Assembly (NCBI GenBank): GCA_032821775.1 | Contig: JAVLRN010000007.1 | Location: forward strand, 186,001-250,000 | Length of the DNA stretch: 64,000 bases | Source of the DNA: Sanguinoderma infundibulare | Lineage: Eukaryota; Basidiomycota; Agaricomycetes; Polyporales; Polyporaceae | Reading direction: 5' to 3' | In this document: positions 1 through 11,062 of the stretch, in pieces | Numbering within the stretch: position 1 is the stretch's first letter | Layout: every line of letters starts with the position of its first letter | Notes under the pieces: generated by a model | The model's database searches: none | The model's input: only the letters and a program-made list of their open reading frames with translations | Told to the model about the DNA's origin: nothing | Program-made: the position numbers and the translations under genes

Positions 1-104
1 AGAGCGAAACATGCGAAGACCGAGGGCGTGAAACAGATGCCGGAAGCGAACAGAAGAGAAACCTTACGCAGTGAGGTGAACGCACGACGACCTGTACACG
101 ATGC

Positions 105-700
105 ATGGCCAAGACCGTCAGTTCCCTCTGCGCAACCGTACGGACAGTATCGTCCGAGTGAGAACAATGCGCTTGCCCAAAGAGGGACCATACGGAAGGC
201 GGTGTCGACATGAATTCCCTCTTTTGTCAAGAAACATCGACGGGGCAGGAAATTTCTTCATAAGGCGGAGTATTGTTACCTATCTTCAGCGCATGAAACG
301 CGTGAGGTGGCGCCCAGCCAATCTGCGAAGGGAATGACGGCAGCTAGTTTCAACAAGTCTCTCCGACAATCCACAGTCAAGGTTCGCCGCTTGATGATAA
401 TTACCGATACCACAGAAAGCAATTGCGGAGAACCTGACAAGCAGTTGTAAGTGACCGATCCCTAAAGTCGACGTTTTTCGAGTCTTCAACGCCAGCCCCC
501 TTCACTCACATTGTGTACCAGACACTTGAGTAAGCAGGAATCGAGAGTGCTTGAGGACCTTGATTGAGCAGCCAAAGGCCCGCCGTGAAGTTCCGTAGTC
601 ACAGTTCTGGGAACCAATCGACGCCAACGATACACAATATTGGGGACCCCACGCGTAACTCATGGCAAGCCTCGAGGATCCTAGCAGCACAGATTTGCGC
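105..700. repeat. Copy 1 of a dispersed flank repeat found upstream of permease copies
   Basis: This non-coding stretch matches segments starting near 6290 and 14875 at many positions. Shared landmarks include the run from 'gaccgtca' through 'cttcataaggcgg' and 'gatgaaacgcg', then the Ser/Phe-like debris around 'agctagtttcaac'. In the two other copies the segment lies just upstream of a minus-strand permease gene, so this copy is probably the promoter-side flank of a lost permease. Small open frames here are fragmentary and not believed. Confidence 0.7.
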
Positions 701-744
701 ACTTCCATCTCAGTATGACGCTTTAGGCAAGAGGTTGTCACTTA

Positions 745-1060
745 CCCGACCAATATGAGACTCTGCAAGGCACCGATTAGAGTTTCGATCTCTTTGGGTT
801 CCGACATTACGGCGACGCATGTGATGAGCAAGGAGACACAACCCCCGGAAAGGAAAGTGTGAAGATTGGCTGAGGGGCGGAGTCAGGCAGGTAAGGAACA
901 CGAGCAGCGGAAATCTGAGGAGCGATACGCACCGAAACATTTGGTCGTCGAACCACCAAGCTTTGTGCCAGCGGTTTTGGCAATGCTCATGGTGACCGCG
1001 CAGCAAATGAAGAGAGCGGTGATTCGATCGCCCACAGGAAGCAGTGGCACGCGATGATGA
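745..1060 (-). pseudogene. MFS permease exon-5 remnant, copy 1
   Basis: On the minus strand, the sequence after a splice-donor-like 'gtaag' resembles the end of exon 5 of the MCT-like permeases found elsewhere in the window. The pattern is 'SGG..LLIP..A.ISE..EI.T.IGVL' followed by loss of the rest of the exon. The closest intact relative is the gene at 41074-42779 (LIPCVAQISELDEIGTRIGVLYS). The upstream part of the exon is unrelated or scrambled and no full domain can be assembled. A nearly identical remnant sits at 15395-15720. The piece is too short and degraded to be functional. Confidence 0.55.
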
Positions 1061-2123
1061 CAATTGCATAGATTGTCTACACTCCGTCGATGTTCCTTGT
1101 TTGAGGGCGGGACCATTGGGTGCACTGCTGCCGTCCACAGAGAACAACGCTCTCGGAGTGAGGTAACACTGTGTACCTTCTGGTGGGGATCCCTGATCTA
1201 AGGCAGGACCCAGTTGGACTGCGCTGCCCAGAGTCTATCTTTCCAGAGGCACCAGTTCGCGACCGACCCAGTCTCTTGGACCTCAGAGCGACGGGCGCTG
1301 GCAACCGCATCTCCCGCGTAAACCTTTGCCTGCTTCAGGAGCTCGCTATTCATGACAACGCGCAGAGCTGCACGGGATATTGGATCAGCGAGGTTGGAGA
1401 AGTCGACAGTAAATTTCCTGCCAGAAAATGTAGCCATGTACGAGGAAACCTGTCACGATAAGAGATCACGATTATAGCACCAGCTTTTCTGCAACAAGAG
1501 ACAGCTTCACCCACCGAATTTTGCACAACAGAGCTCATGCGTTGGGTGCTGGGGTCACTGTGGGGGTAGCCTTGACTAATTGGTGACAGTTCTTGTCGAA
1601 ATCCAGTTAAGTCTGTTCTTGCACGACCGAGATGCGTTTTTCTGTCAACCTACAACGAGGATGAACATGGTAAAGCAACGCACCTGCACAAAGACAGCTG
1701 ATGGACCGGCTAAATGGCCCCGAGGCCGGAGATATGATAGTACGATTGCGCGTGCACTTTCGATAGTTCCTGTCGCCTCGGGAACGTCTCTTCGCAGTCT
1801 GAGGCTTCCTACACACCTCCCAGTCAATACTATGCACGGTACAGGACCTCAATACTTCTGGCAATAAAAATCGATCAGCATATAGCCACACTTGCAATGC
1901 CACGGAGGCCGTACCCGGTTGGTTGAAGGCGGTCGTTGGAAGCAGAGATCCATTTTCACCGTTCGGGCCCAATTTGGCACCGTAGGCGCCCGTTCTCACG
2001 GTGGTGGCCCAGGCCCATTGCTTGCACCCCGTCCATGGTCTCTCCGCCAATGACTCCTGCTTATTCTCCGCTGTCTCCAATGCCTTCTTGTTCATAGGCG
2101 CATACATCTTACACACCGGAAAG
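1061..2123. other. No recognisable gene
   Basis: This is the interval between the permease debris and the start of the GPI16 pseudogene. A 220-codon minus-strand frame overlaps it, but it has no recognisable domain and runs antisense into the GPI16 N-terminus, so I treat it as spurious. The right part should be the promoter of the former GPI16 gene. Confidence 0.5.
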
Positions 2124-4336
2124 ATGCGGTGGGCTCTCTGGTCCAGAGCGGGCTTACTGGTGGCATTCCATGTCACTGCTGTGTTCGCACATGGCCGCGA
2201 GCAATTTAACGAGGAGCTCCAGCTTCGACCATTGCGGGATGGAAAGCTTGCCGCGCGATTCTCGTTCACAACATTGCTGAAAGGAGCTACCCCGAGGCAC
2301 CCCGAAGTTCTGTCCGACGACGACGAAGGTGCGCAGTCCTGCTCGCATTCCCCACTCGTCCTACTTCTTAGCTGTTCAATAGCGCAGCATTACACCCTGT
2401 TCCCGCTCGCCTTCGGTCAAATTCTTCATGAATATGCCGTCACGGAGCTTCATCTGACTCTCAATGCCGGAAAGTGGCTTACGACGCGTGGGGACATCCA
2501 GACAACCAGGGGTTGGAACAGGCACGGAGCTATGGGCTTGGATGGGGAACAGTGCTCGATCTCCGTGCGTATATGCGTCTATTTCTCGACATACCGTTAG
2601 TGATCAACCAGGAAGGATTGACCAGCGATGGCAAGGGCTTCGTAATGCGCTTGCCGGCCTCTTCTGCGCGTCCCTGGGCCACTTGGACGAGCAACGCACT
2701 ACCTCGCCCGCTCTGACCTTTCAGTTTGAAGGTTCGCTCCCGAACTTCACACACCCACACCAACTCCGCCACGCAACTCTCCCTTCGGAGCATGTCTGCA
2801 CAGAGAACCTGACGCCATTCAGTCCAAGTCTCTGTCCGGCATCGCCAGCTTTCTCAACCCTCACCTCCTATTCGACGCCGATTGGCACGGACTTGGAGAC
2901 CACGGTTACCGGGGGGTGTGGGTGTCGAACTTCGTCTAGTGTTCGAATCTATATTCGACCCTGTCCGCTGCTGAAATGACAGGGTGAGTGTCATGTGTCG
3001 CCTTGCAATTCAAGCCTGTCCACGCTTTCCTATGGTTCCTAACTTCCGCATCGCTCCACATCCGTGGGAGAGATAAATCCAGCAACATGCTGCCATATTG
3101 TTTTCCCGATGTGCTCGGAGGGTCTATCTTAGCATTCTGAACACTTGCTTAGATCGGTCGCTTCGATCGACGTTTGACCGCAGCATAGAGAGGCCCTGTC
3201 CCGTCGTCCGATCCAGCAAGATCCGAGTGCAGCTGCCTACCGTCGCCATATTCGATCGCGACAGATCCGACCGATATCGCAGAAAACGTTGCAACATACA
3301 TCGTTGATGCCGGTACGCAGACTATCATAAAGTTGATGTATCGGCAGGAGAACTGACCGTATCCGTCATAGGCCATGAAACGCTTGATGTTGATCTACGA
3401 TGGCCGACCGAGGGTAGTTTCGAGTATCGTGCGTATGCCATGCTATCCGGTGCGCGCAAGCCGTATTTGATCCTTGGAACCCGATTTACTGGTTGTGATA
3501 CAGCGAATACATCAGAAGCTCCTCCTCTCACAGATATTTCCGTGCGCAGGAACCTCAAGGGTACAAGCCAAGCCGAGGCGCAGCTTACCCTAGTTGTGAC
3601 GAACAACCTGCCAGTGGAGGTCAGCACCGGCTACCTCGAGACCATGCCGTGGCATCTCCAATTCTACCTGCACACTCTCAAGGCTTCCATCAATGGCGTT
3701 CCACGAGGTCAGTCTATTTATTGCCGACCCACACTCGCGCCAGCATCTCGACTAACTGACGTGACCTACTCGGCCTCAGACGATTTCGTGTCCATCCTGT
3801 CGTATACGCCTCCGGTCCCTCACTCCCGACCAGCGCTCCTGCAAGCCGTCCTGACGTTACCACCCAGTAGCACGTTGCACCTCTCTGTGGACGTCCTGAA
3901 ACCCTTCTTGCGTTACACGGAACATCAACCCGATGCACAACGAGGCTGGGATCTGCCACCGGCTGTTTTGGTTCCCTTCGCCTTTGGTGACGCCGCAGGA
4001 AGCGAGAACCACACTGTCGCGCAGACGTCGGGGCCTCTTGCTGTCATCCGCAGTCGACGGCCTCGACGGATATACACGCCAGTTCTACTCGTCGACCTGG
4101 CCACTCCGGATTTCAGCATGCCGTACAATGTGATCATCATGAGCTGCACCTTGATCGCGCTCATCTTCGGGAGCATCTTCAACTTGCTCGCAAGTTCGTC
4201 GTCGTCAAAGTCGATCCTCCGGCAGTGCCCGAACTTGTGTCTGAACGGGGGCGCGCCGAAAACATACAGGCACGATGTCTACGATGACCTGCATATCGCT
4301 GCGTCATTGTCGTTCGTATCTCGACAACCTACGTAA
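2124..4336 (+). pseudogene. GPI16: GPI transamidase subunit GPI16/PIG-T, broken full-length copy
   Basis: Successive plus-strand pieces in changing frames line up in order with GPI16/PIG-T, the ER-membrane transamidase subunit that helps attach GPI anchors. The start (MRWALW...) is followed by a signal-peptide-like hydrophobic stretch, then 'EELQLRPLRDGKLAARFSF', 'QHYTLFPLAFGQIL', 'QGLRNALAGLFCASLG', 'STFDRSIERPCPV' and 'RYTEHQPDAQRGWDLPP', ending in the membrane segment 'MPYNVIIMSCTLIALIFGS'. Reading frame is lost near 2472 (GKW to AYDAWG), near 2508 (HPDNQ to GVGTG), near 2815 and near 2920. Stops also occur around 2594 and 2995. Several are single-base shifts inside conserved blocks and cannot be introns. 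GPI16 is essential in yeast, so a working copy must lie elsewhere, or these are assembly errors. It is convergent with the permease at 4549-6176. Confidence 0.85.
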
Positions 4337-4548
4337 ATCGCACGCAGGCCTCTCCCAATTCCATCGTTTCGCCGGCTTGCCCCACTGTCACACAGCCACC
4401 TAATTTATTATCGCCTTGACTGAACTGAACTCAACCGTGTCACCGGACACTTGCCACCCGTTCAGAGATTCATCTTCGATTGCGACAAATTCATGGAGTT
4501 TGTTAGATCATCATCGATAGTAGCTAACGACTACATCTTCCTAGCAAG

Positions 4549-6176
4549 TTACACGCGCGCGAGCAGATTGCGATTCACCTTGTGCTTCGAGAGGAGTAGC
4601 AGCAGCGACCCGGCAATCATCACTGCACCACATAGGGCGATCATGCCCGTGCAGTCCCCGTCGTTCGCCTTCAACACTGCGCCTCCTGCAGGAGGGCCGG
4701 CGAGGTCCCTGTGACGTCCACGTCAGACTAGGCTACGGAAAGAAGTCGTTGAAACTCACCCAAAGGATAATATGCAGAACAATATCCCGATCCTTGTTCC
4801 CACCTCCTTGACGTCCGAGATTTGTGACACGCACGCGAGGCGGACGGAGTCGTACGTGCCATCGAAGAAGCCGTACATGGCTGCGAAGACGACGATAGAC
4901 ATGAGGGTTTCGGCGAACATCCAGAACACGAGCACGAAGAGGCCCATGAGGAACGCAGCCGGGACTGCGGTGTTGAAGCGGCCGACGCCGTCAGCGATCA
5001 CAGCGCCGATGATGCGTCCAACGATGCTGCCACCGCTCAGCGCAGAAATGACGTAGTATGCGTTCGAGGACGGGATTCCCCTGGAGACAGCGTAGTTGGA
5101 AATGTATGTGGATGGGATGTGTGTACCTAAAACGAGGAACGTATCAGTTCAGTGTTACCTTCCGATAAAGACGACCGTGCCTACTCACCGAATTCGATCA
5201 GGAATGCACCTGCCACGAACAACACGAACGGCACATCCCGCAGGCTCTTCGTGGGGGAAGGAAGAGGAGACACGGCGCGCATGGTTCTCCTCCCACCGGG
5301 GGTTCTGTGGCTCATCATAGCAGCAGATGCGATCGTCAAGAGAACGAGCTGGAAAAATCCCACAGCGCGGAGAGTCCACCCGAATCCGAGCCCAGGAAAT
5401 AGTTCGCGGGCCACGATCGGGAAGAGCATATCGCCTCGAGAACCGGGTTAAGAAGGGGGCAGAACGAAGACGTGATGTGCAGCGCTCACTTAAACCTGCA
5501 CTTGCCATGGCGGCTCCGATAGCGGTGGCGCGGTGTTTCGTGAAATGTTTGGAGATAGATGCGAACACCGGACCATATCTGAAGCGAAGGGCCCGCGAGC
5601 ATGAGTTGAATTGAAAGTGAACGTATCCAGAAGATAGAGACTTACATCATTCCAAGCGCCAGTCCCATGAGCACGCCCTGGACGAGGAGGAACTGGTAGA
5701 ACTCGGTACAGACGCTGATGATCATGGTGCTGAGGACGATCAAGGCGGACCCGGCGATCAACAAGATCGGTAGACCGTACAGGTCGAAGATGCGGCCCCA
5801 AAGAGGCGACTTCAAATAAAATCTATCCATTAGCTACATGGCAAGATGGGGAATCTGAGGAGTTACGAGAGAGACGTACACAGAAGTACATTACCCAAAG
5901 TAGTAATGATCCAATCCAGGAGACGGTGGAGGGGGAGAGGTGACTGAGCTGATGCTGGCCGTAGTAGGTCTCGAAGATACCGAATGAAGAAAGCGGTCCT
6001 TGAGCGAACATTATCAAGACTGCTCCAAAGCCAGCAAGCCAGGCCTTGAAGCCTCCGTCCGTGAAGGCGTGGTCTTCGGGCTGGTGCTCGACGTCAACGC
6101 TGGATACAGAGGACGTTGTGTGCTTCGCATACGACGACGCGTCGGCCTCTGATTTCGTGTGGGGAGATGCGGCCAT
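4549..6176 (-). CDS. MCT-like major facilitator permease, copy A (intact)
   Basis: This is a probable plasma-membrane proton-coupled monocarboxylate or related small-solute carrier (SLC16/Mch-like MFS). Six exons give 438 residues: 6176-5880, 5809-5646, 5578-5496, 5434-5189, 5126-4760 and 4708-4549. All phases agree and all junctions are GT-AG. TM1 carries the fungal MCT signature DGGFKAWL. The TM2-3 loop reads GRIFDLYG, and the second half contains GRIIGAVIADGVGRFN and the conserved VSQISDVKEVGTRIG before the last helices; the C-terminus is SKHKVNRNLLARV. The N-terminus is a hydrophilic Ser/Thr/Asp-rich tail of about 45 residues. Length and exon sizes match the copy at 38604-40219. The substrate cannot be told from sequence. 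It converges on the GPI16 pseudogene. Confidence 0.85.
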
Positions 6177-6264
6177 GAGCGAGTGTTTGAGGGTCGTCTG
6201 GTGCGTGGGTCAAGAGTGAGGAGTACAGGGAAAGCTCGAAAGACTCACGAAACGTTCTGGGTGG

Positions 6265-6271
6265 TTAAATA
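6265..6271 (-). promoter_or_regulatory. TATA-like element of permease A
   Basis: On the minus strand this reads TATTTAA, about 90 bp upstream of the ATG at 6176. The same element at the same distance precedes permease copy C (14849-14855), and a similar one lies about 100 bp upstream of permease D (40320-40326). Conservation among divergent copies supports a core-promoter role. Confidence 0.45.
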
Positions 6272-6289
6272 CCGGGCATTCTCTCGAGG

Positions 6290-6917
6290 CAATGCCAAGA
6301 CCGTCACTTCCTTCTGCGCAACCGTAAGGACAGGATCCTCCGAATGAGAACGATACGTCTGCCCATAGAGGGACCCTCAGGCTATGGATGCAAGTGTCGA
6401 CGTGCATTCCCTATTTGGTCCAGAAAGATCGACGACGCAGGAAATGTCTTCATAAGGCGGAATGTTGTTGCCTGTCTTTAGCAGATGAAACGCGTAAGGT
6501 GGTGCTAAGCCTATCTGCTAAGGGAAAGAGGGAAGCTAGTTTCAACCGAGTTCGTGGATGCGGTTCCCGCAGCGAGACTTTTCTCCGACAATACCGTCAA
6601 GGTTCATCGCTGGATGATTGTTACGGATACCCGAGACAGGAACTGCGGAGAATCTGACAGGTCCGGGAAGTGATCGCTCTTCCAAATCAAGCTACGAACG
6701 ATACGGAATATTGAGGACCCCACGCGTAACTCATGGTACGCCTCGAGGATCCTAGCAGACTACCGGTCAATCTGCAGCACATTCACCTCGGTATGATGCT
6801 TTAGGCAAGACGTTGTGACTTATCCAACCAATATGAGACTGTGCAAGACGCCGATTGGGGTTCCGATCTTGTTGACGTCCGAAATTTGAGCGACGCACGG
6901 GGTGACCACGGTGACGA
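6290..6917. repeat. Copy 2 of the permease-flank repeat, with exon-5 debris at its right end
   Basis: This is related to 105-1000 and 14870-15720. The right end, about 6820-6900, retains the minus-strand permease exon-5 tail in decayed form ('cttatccaaccaatatgagactgtgcaag' equivalents are present in the other two copies). No gene is seen. Confidence 0.65.
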
Positions 6918-8134
6918 GGTCCCCAGAAATTAACCCGTGCAGACTGGCGAGGAGGCTTCATGAAGGTCCGGAATGCACCAGCAAGAGAGAGCGACCCACG
7001 CATAGCAAGAGATGTTGAAGCCTCCGGTAGTCACCGAGAGTGAGCAGCTCTTGTTACTTCCGCTTCCGCATAACAAAACTATCTACAAAGAAGTCGTGGC
7101 CACGTGTCTAGCATGAACCAATCAAATAGAGATAAACGCAACGATTTGGTATGTGCAAACCGATAAGGTGACGATACACAATAAATGGGATCAATGATGT
7201 CGTGAGTGGCCAACGGAAACGCAAAGGAGCAAAGGGATCACGAAACGGTCTCGACTCGTCCACCCTTCGCTGACGCACGGGAAATCACCGTCTTCTTGGT
7301 TTTCCCTGATACAATGTGAGCAACATGGTTATGTCACAAGGAGCTGGACCGGAGGAGCTCACCGTCAGCTTTAGGAGTCACCCGGCGGTACGTCCAAAGC
7401 GAGTAGTCGAGATACCACATCGGTGGCTCGCCGGGCGCAATGAGGGCTTGAAGCTTCTCCACGTGATCCTTCCTCAGTACTCGCTGGTAGTTCGACCCGA
7501 TGGTCAAGCCGTATAAGCCCTGCTTCTGGCTGTCCCAGAGCTGTCGAACCTTGAAGATCTTTTGGGCCTTGGGGTTGACTCCAAGGTACTCCCTGATCGC
7601 AACGACGAAGGCGTAGCTCGTGATAGTCTCTGCGATACTCGGCACTTCGTGCGCCCAGTCCTCGTCGGTATAGCTGTCCTCGTGTTCGTCGCCTAATCCC
7701 AAGCCTAGGGTCGCAGGGGCTTTACGGTACTTGACGACATGGGGGAAGTGTTTGAGGGCAACTTCCAACAGCCGATCGTGGCCGACTCTCCACCCGTACC
7801 ACAGCTTCGGGGGCTGGATAGTGGATGATTTCGACGGAGCGAGGTACTCGGGTAGGCCAGGGCCCTCGAGTGGCTGTTGTGCAAACACGCGGAGTTTATC
7901 CTATGGCGCGCAGATAAGCAGAGGTGATGGAGAAGCCAGACGTTTGTATGCACTTGACCACTAAACTTCGAACCAGGTGGTAGAGCGAACAGGGCAAGCA
8001 CAACCTCGCTGCTAGGTTGTTGTTCCATGACGAGAATGAGTAGTGGTGGAGGCGGACGAGAGAAGTGGGATGGCAAGAGATGCGTGGTTGCAAGCGTTCG
8101 TTGTTCGAGTTCAACTATAAACGTGGACATATTA
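6918..8134. repeat. Segmental duplication, left copy (1.2 kb)
   Basis: This is almost base-for-base equal to 9849-11062, at an offset of about 2930 bp, beginning at 'gtccccagaaattaaccc' and ending after 'aactataaacgtggac'. The unit contains one complete unknown gene (7334-8028 here) plus about 400 bp of its 3' flank. The few differences include small in-frame indels, so the duplication is recent or homogenised. Confidence 0.9.
7334..8028 (-). CDS. Unknown 213-residue protein, copy H1
   Basis: Two exons, 8028-7954 and 7900-7334. The first encodes MEQQPSSEVVLALFALPPG and ends in phase 0; the intron uses GTGCAT...TAG. I do not recognise a named domain. Visible features are a central block starting PPKLWYGW with a following D..LLEVALKHFP helix, an acidic patch (GDEHEDSYTDEDW), a hydrophobic helix (SYAFVVAIREYLG), a Lys/Gln-rich segment, and an aromatic C-terminal block (PPMWYLDYSLWTYRR). 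There is no signal peptide. It is the twin of 10265-10956, and remote similarity to the genes at 30091-30887 and 35156-35946 suggests one lineage-specific family. The donor is weaker than in the twin (GTGCAT instead of GTACGT), so splicing may be impaired. Confidence 0.6.
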
Positions 8135-8440
8135 CGTCAGCACGACGGATTTTGATGCCATAATGTGAACCGCATTTGAGCTTCGTCCGAAAGTTCTGTA
8201 TATGTTTGTATTGCATAGGATTCAAATGATCGTGTTAACTAGGATGATTGCGACAACGTAGTGTACCCTACACCCAATCTCTCGCTAGTTAATATCGCAC
8301 GACGACGCAAACATTTCCATCTTCAATGTCTTAGCAGCAATCCGAGCGAGGAGCTCCGACACAAGCTTCGTTCAAAAGCCTTTTCTTCGGATCGCTGCTC
8401 ACTTGCCCACCAGCCATTATGGAAGACCCACTTGGCTCGT
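8135..8440. repeat. Dispersed repeat shared with 12732-13030
   Basis: The two segments share long identical runs such as 'agttctgtatatgtttgta' and 'catttccatcttcaatgtc' with scattered substitutions and small indels. Each lies at the junction between one of the unknown genes or the PD-(D/E)XK-like gene and permease debris, so it probably marks a duplication breakpoint. No coding potential is seen. Confidence 0.8.
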
Positions 8441-8870
8441 TGACCAGCGCTCCTGCAAGCCGTCCTGAAGTTGCCACCCAGTACCACGTTGCACTGCTCA
8501 CAGTGGACATCTTGAAACCCTTCTTGCGTTACACGGAACATCAACCCGATGCACAACGAGGCTGGGATCTGCCACCGACCGTTTTACTGCCCTTCGCCTT
8601 TGGTGACGCCGCAGGAAGCGAGAACCACACTGTCACGCACACCTCAGGGCCTCTTGCTCTCGCTCGTAGTCGACGACCTCGACGGATATACAAGCCAGTC
8701 CTACTCGGGAGCGTCTTCAACACGCAAATTCGTCGTCAAAGTTGATCCTACGCCCGTCCCCTAACCTGTGTCTAACGGAGGCGGGAGCGCGCAGGAGACA
8801 TCCACGCACGATGACCACGATGACCTGCATGTCGCTGTGTCATCGTCGTCCATATCCCGACAACCTACGT
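8441..8870 (+). pseudogene. GPI16: GPI16/PIG-T 3' fragment, second copy
   Basis: This matches 3828-4340 closely, starting in the 'alPPS.tLhlsvDvLKPFLRYTEHQ' region and keeping RYTEHQPDAQRGWDLPP and GDAAGSENHTV. A deletion of about 70 bp between 'ctactcg' and 'ggagcgtcttc' removes the final transmembrane segment, which is still present in the full-length pseudogene. Homology continues through the intergenic spacer into the neighbouring permease copy B, so GPI16 tail and permease were duplicated together as one block. Confidence 0.9.
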
Positions 8871-9078
8871 AGATCGCACACAGGCCTCTCCCAATTCCAT
8901 CGTGTCTCCGGCTTGCCCCACTGTCACCCAGCCACCTCATTATTATCGCCTTGACTGAACTCAACCGTGTCACCGGACACTTGCAACCCGTTCAGAGATT
9001 CATCTTCGATTGCGACGAATTCATGGAGTCTGTTACATCATCATCGATAGTAGCTAACGACTACATCTTCCTAGCAAG

Positions 9079-9842
9079 TTACACGCGCGCGAGCAGGTTG
9101 CGATTCACCTTGTACTTCGAGAGGAGGAGGCGCGACCCAGCAATGATCCCTATGCCAGATAGGGCGATCATGCCCGTGTAGTCCCCGCCGTTCGCCTTCA
9201 ACACCGCCCCTCCTGCAGGGCCGGCGGCCAGCGCCCTGTGACGTCCATACCAGACTGAGTTACTCGAAGAACCCATTGAAGCTCACGCAAAAGATATAGT
9301 ACCGAGGAATATCCCGATCCTCGTCCCCACCTCCTTGATGTCCGAGATCTGCGAAACGCACGCGATGTGGACAGAGGCGTATGTGCCTTCGAACAAGCCA
9401 TACATGGCCGCGAAGATGATCAGGGGCACGAAGCTCTTAGCAAACATCCAGAACACAAGGACGAGGAGGCCCATGAGAAACGCAGCCGGGACTGCAGTGT
9501 TGAAGCGGCCGACGACGTCTGCGAGCAGAGCACCAACGATGCGGCCGACGATGCTGCCGCTGCTCAGCGCGGAAACAACGTAGAATGCGTTCGAGGACGG
9601 GATTCCCCTGGAGACGGCGTAGTTGGAAAGGTAGGTCTCGAAGATACCGAATGACGCAAGCAGTCCTTGAGTGAACCGTATCAGGACTGCTCCAAAGACC
9701 GTAAGCCAGCCTTGAAGCCTCCGTCCGTGAAGGCGTGGGCTTCGGGCTGATGCTCGACATCAACGCGGGATACGGAGGATGTCGTCTCCTTCGCATGCGA
9801 AGACGCGTCAGCCTTTGAATTCTTGTCGCGAGATGCGGCCAA
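9079..9842 (-). pseudogene. MCT-like permease copy B, internally deleted and without start codon
   Basis: The right end corresponds to exon 1 of permease A (N-terminal tail, TM1 DGG..AWL region, FGIFETY). It is fused directly at about 9635 to exon 5 (SNYAVSRGIPSSNAF...), so the rest of exon 1, exons 2-4 and their introns are gone. Exons 5 and 6 persist, ending SKYKVNRNLLARV. The ATG at the expected site reads TTG (complement of 9840-9842), and the sequence immediately beyond switches to the segmental-duplication unit. It cannot make a transporter. Confidence 0.88.
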
Positions 9843-9848
9843 GAGCGA

Positions 9849-11062
9849 AGTCCCCAGAAATTAACCCGTGAAGACTGGCGAGGAGGCTTCATGAAGGCCC
9901 GGAACGCACCAGCAAGAGAGAGCGACCCACACATAGCACGAGATGTTGAAGCCTCCGGTATTCACCGCGAGTGAGCAGCTCTTGTTACTTCCGCTTCCAC
10001 ATAACAAAACTATCTACAAAGAAGTCGTGGCCACGTGTCTAGCATGAACCAATCAAATAGAGATAAACGCAACGATTTGGTATGTGCAAACCGATAAGGT
10101 GACGATACACAATAAACGGGATCAATGATGTCGTGAGCGGACAACGCAAACGCAAAGGAGCAAAGGGATCACGAAACGGTCTCGACTCGTCCACCCTTCG
10201 CTAACGCACGGGAAATCACCGTCTTCTGGGTTTTCCCTGGTGCAACGTGAGCAACATGGTTATGTCACAAGGAACTGGACCGGAGGAGCTCACCGTCAGC
10301 TTTGGGAGCCACCCGGCGGTACGTCCAGAGCCAGTAGTCGATATACCACATCGGTGGCTCGCCAGGCGCAATGAGGGCTTGAAGCTTCTCCACGTGATCC
10401 TTCCTCAGTACTCGCTGACGGTAGTTCGACCCGATGGTCAAGCCGTATACGCCCTGCTTCTGGCTGTCCCAGAGTTGTTGAACCTTGAAGATCTTTTGGG
10501 CCTTGGGGTTGACTCCAAGGTACTCCCTGATCGCAACGACGAAGGCGTAGCTCGTGATAGTCTCTGCGATACTCGGCACTTCGTGCGCCCAGTCCTCGTC
10601 GGTATAGCTGTCCTCGTGTTCGTCGCCTAATCCCAAGCCTAGGGTCGCAGGGGCTTTACGGTACTTGACGACATGGGGGAAGTGTTTGAGGGCAACTTCC
10701 AACAGCCGATCGTGGCCGACTCTCCACCCGTACCACAGCTTCGGGGGGTTGATAGTGGATGACTTCGACGGAACGAGGTACTCGGGTAGGCCAGGGCCCT
10801 CGAGTGGCTGTTGTGCAAACACGCGGAGCTTATCCTATGGCGCGCAGATAAGCAGAGGTGATGGAGAAGCCAGAAGTTTGCACGTACTTGACCACTAAAC
10901 TTCGAACCAGGTGGTAGAGCGAACAGAGCAAGCTCGTTGCTAGGTTGTTGTTCCATGACGAGAATGGGTAGTGGTGGAGGCGGACGAGAGAAGTGGGATG
11001 GCAAGAGATGCGTGGGTGCAAGCCGTTCGTTGTTCGAGTTCAACTATAAACGTGGACAGATT
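9849..11062. repeat. Segmental duplication, right copy (1.2 kb)
   Basis: This is the partner of 6918-8134. Its left edge abuts the broken start codon of permease B, and its right edge is followed by unrelated sequence ('ataatcccattg'), giving sharp duplication boundaries. Confidence 0.9.
10265..10956 (-). CDS. Unknown 212-residue protein, copy H2
   Basis: Exons 10956-10888 and 10834-10265 join in phase 0 across a clean GTACGT...CATAG intron, giving 212 residues. The product reads MEQQPSNELALFALPPG, then DKLRVFAQQPLEG, then the PPKLWYGW block, and ends GELLRSSSL. It is nearly identical to H1 (7334-8028), with substitutions spread along the protein and no frame-breaking change, so both copies may still be under selection. 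No domain is recognised and no membrane segment or signal peptide is present. It lies about 0.6 kb from the divergently transcribed PD-(D/E)XK-like gene at 11580, a pairing that recurs at 30-36 kb. Confidence 0.65.

Noticed and set aside
1607..2269. A 220-codon minus-strand open frame overlapping the GPI16 start
   Set aside because: No domain recognised, and it is antisense to conserved GPI16 codons.
2470..3000. Explaining the GPI16 frame changes as introns
   Set aside because: The shifts fall inside conserved blocks with one base missing and no GT-AG pair at the positions, so splicing cannot restore them.
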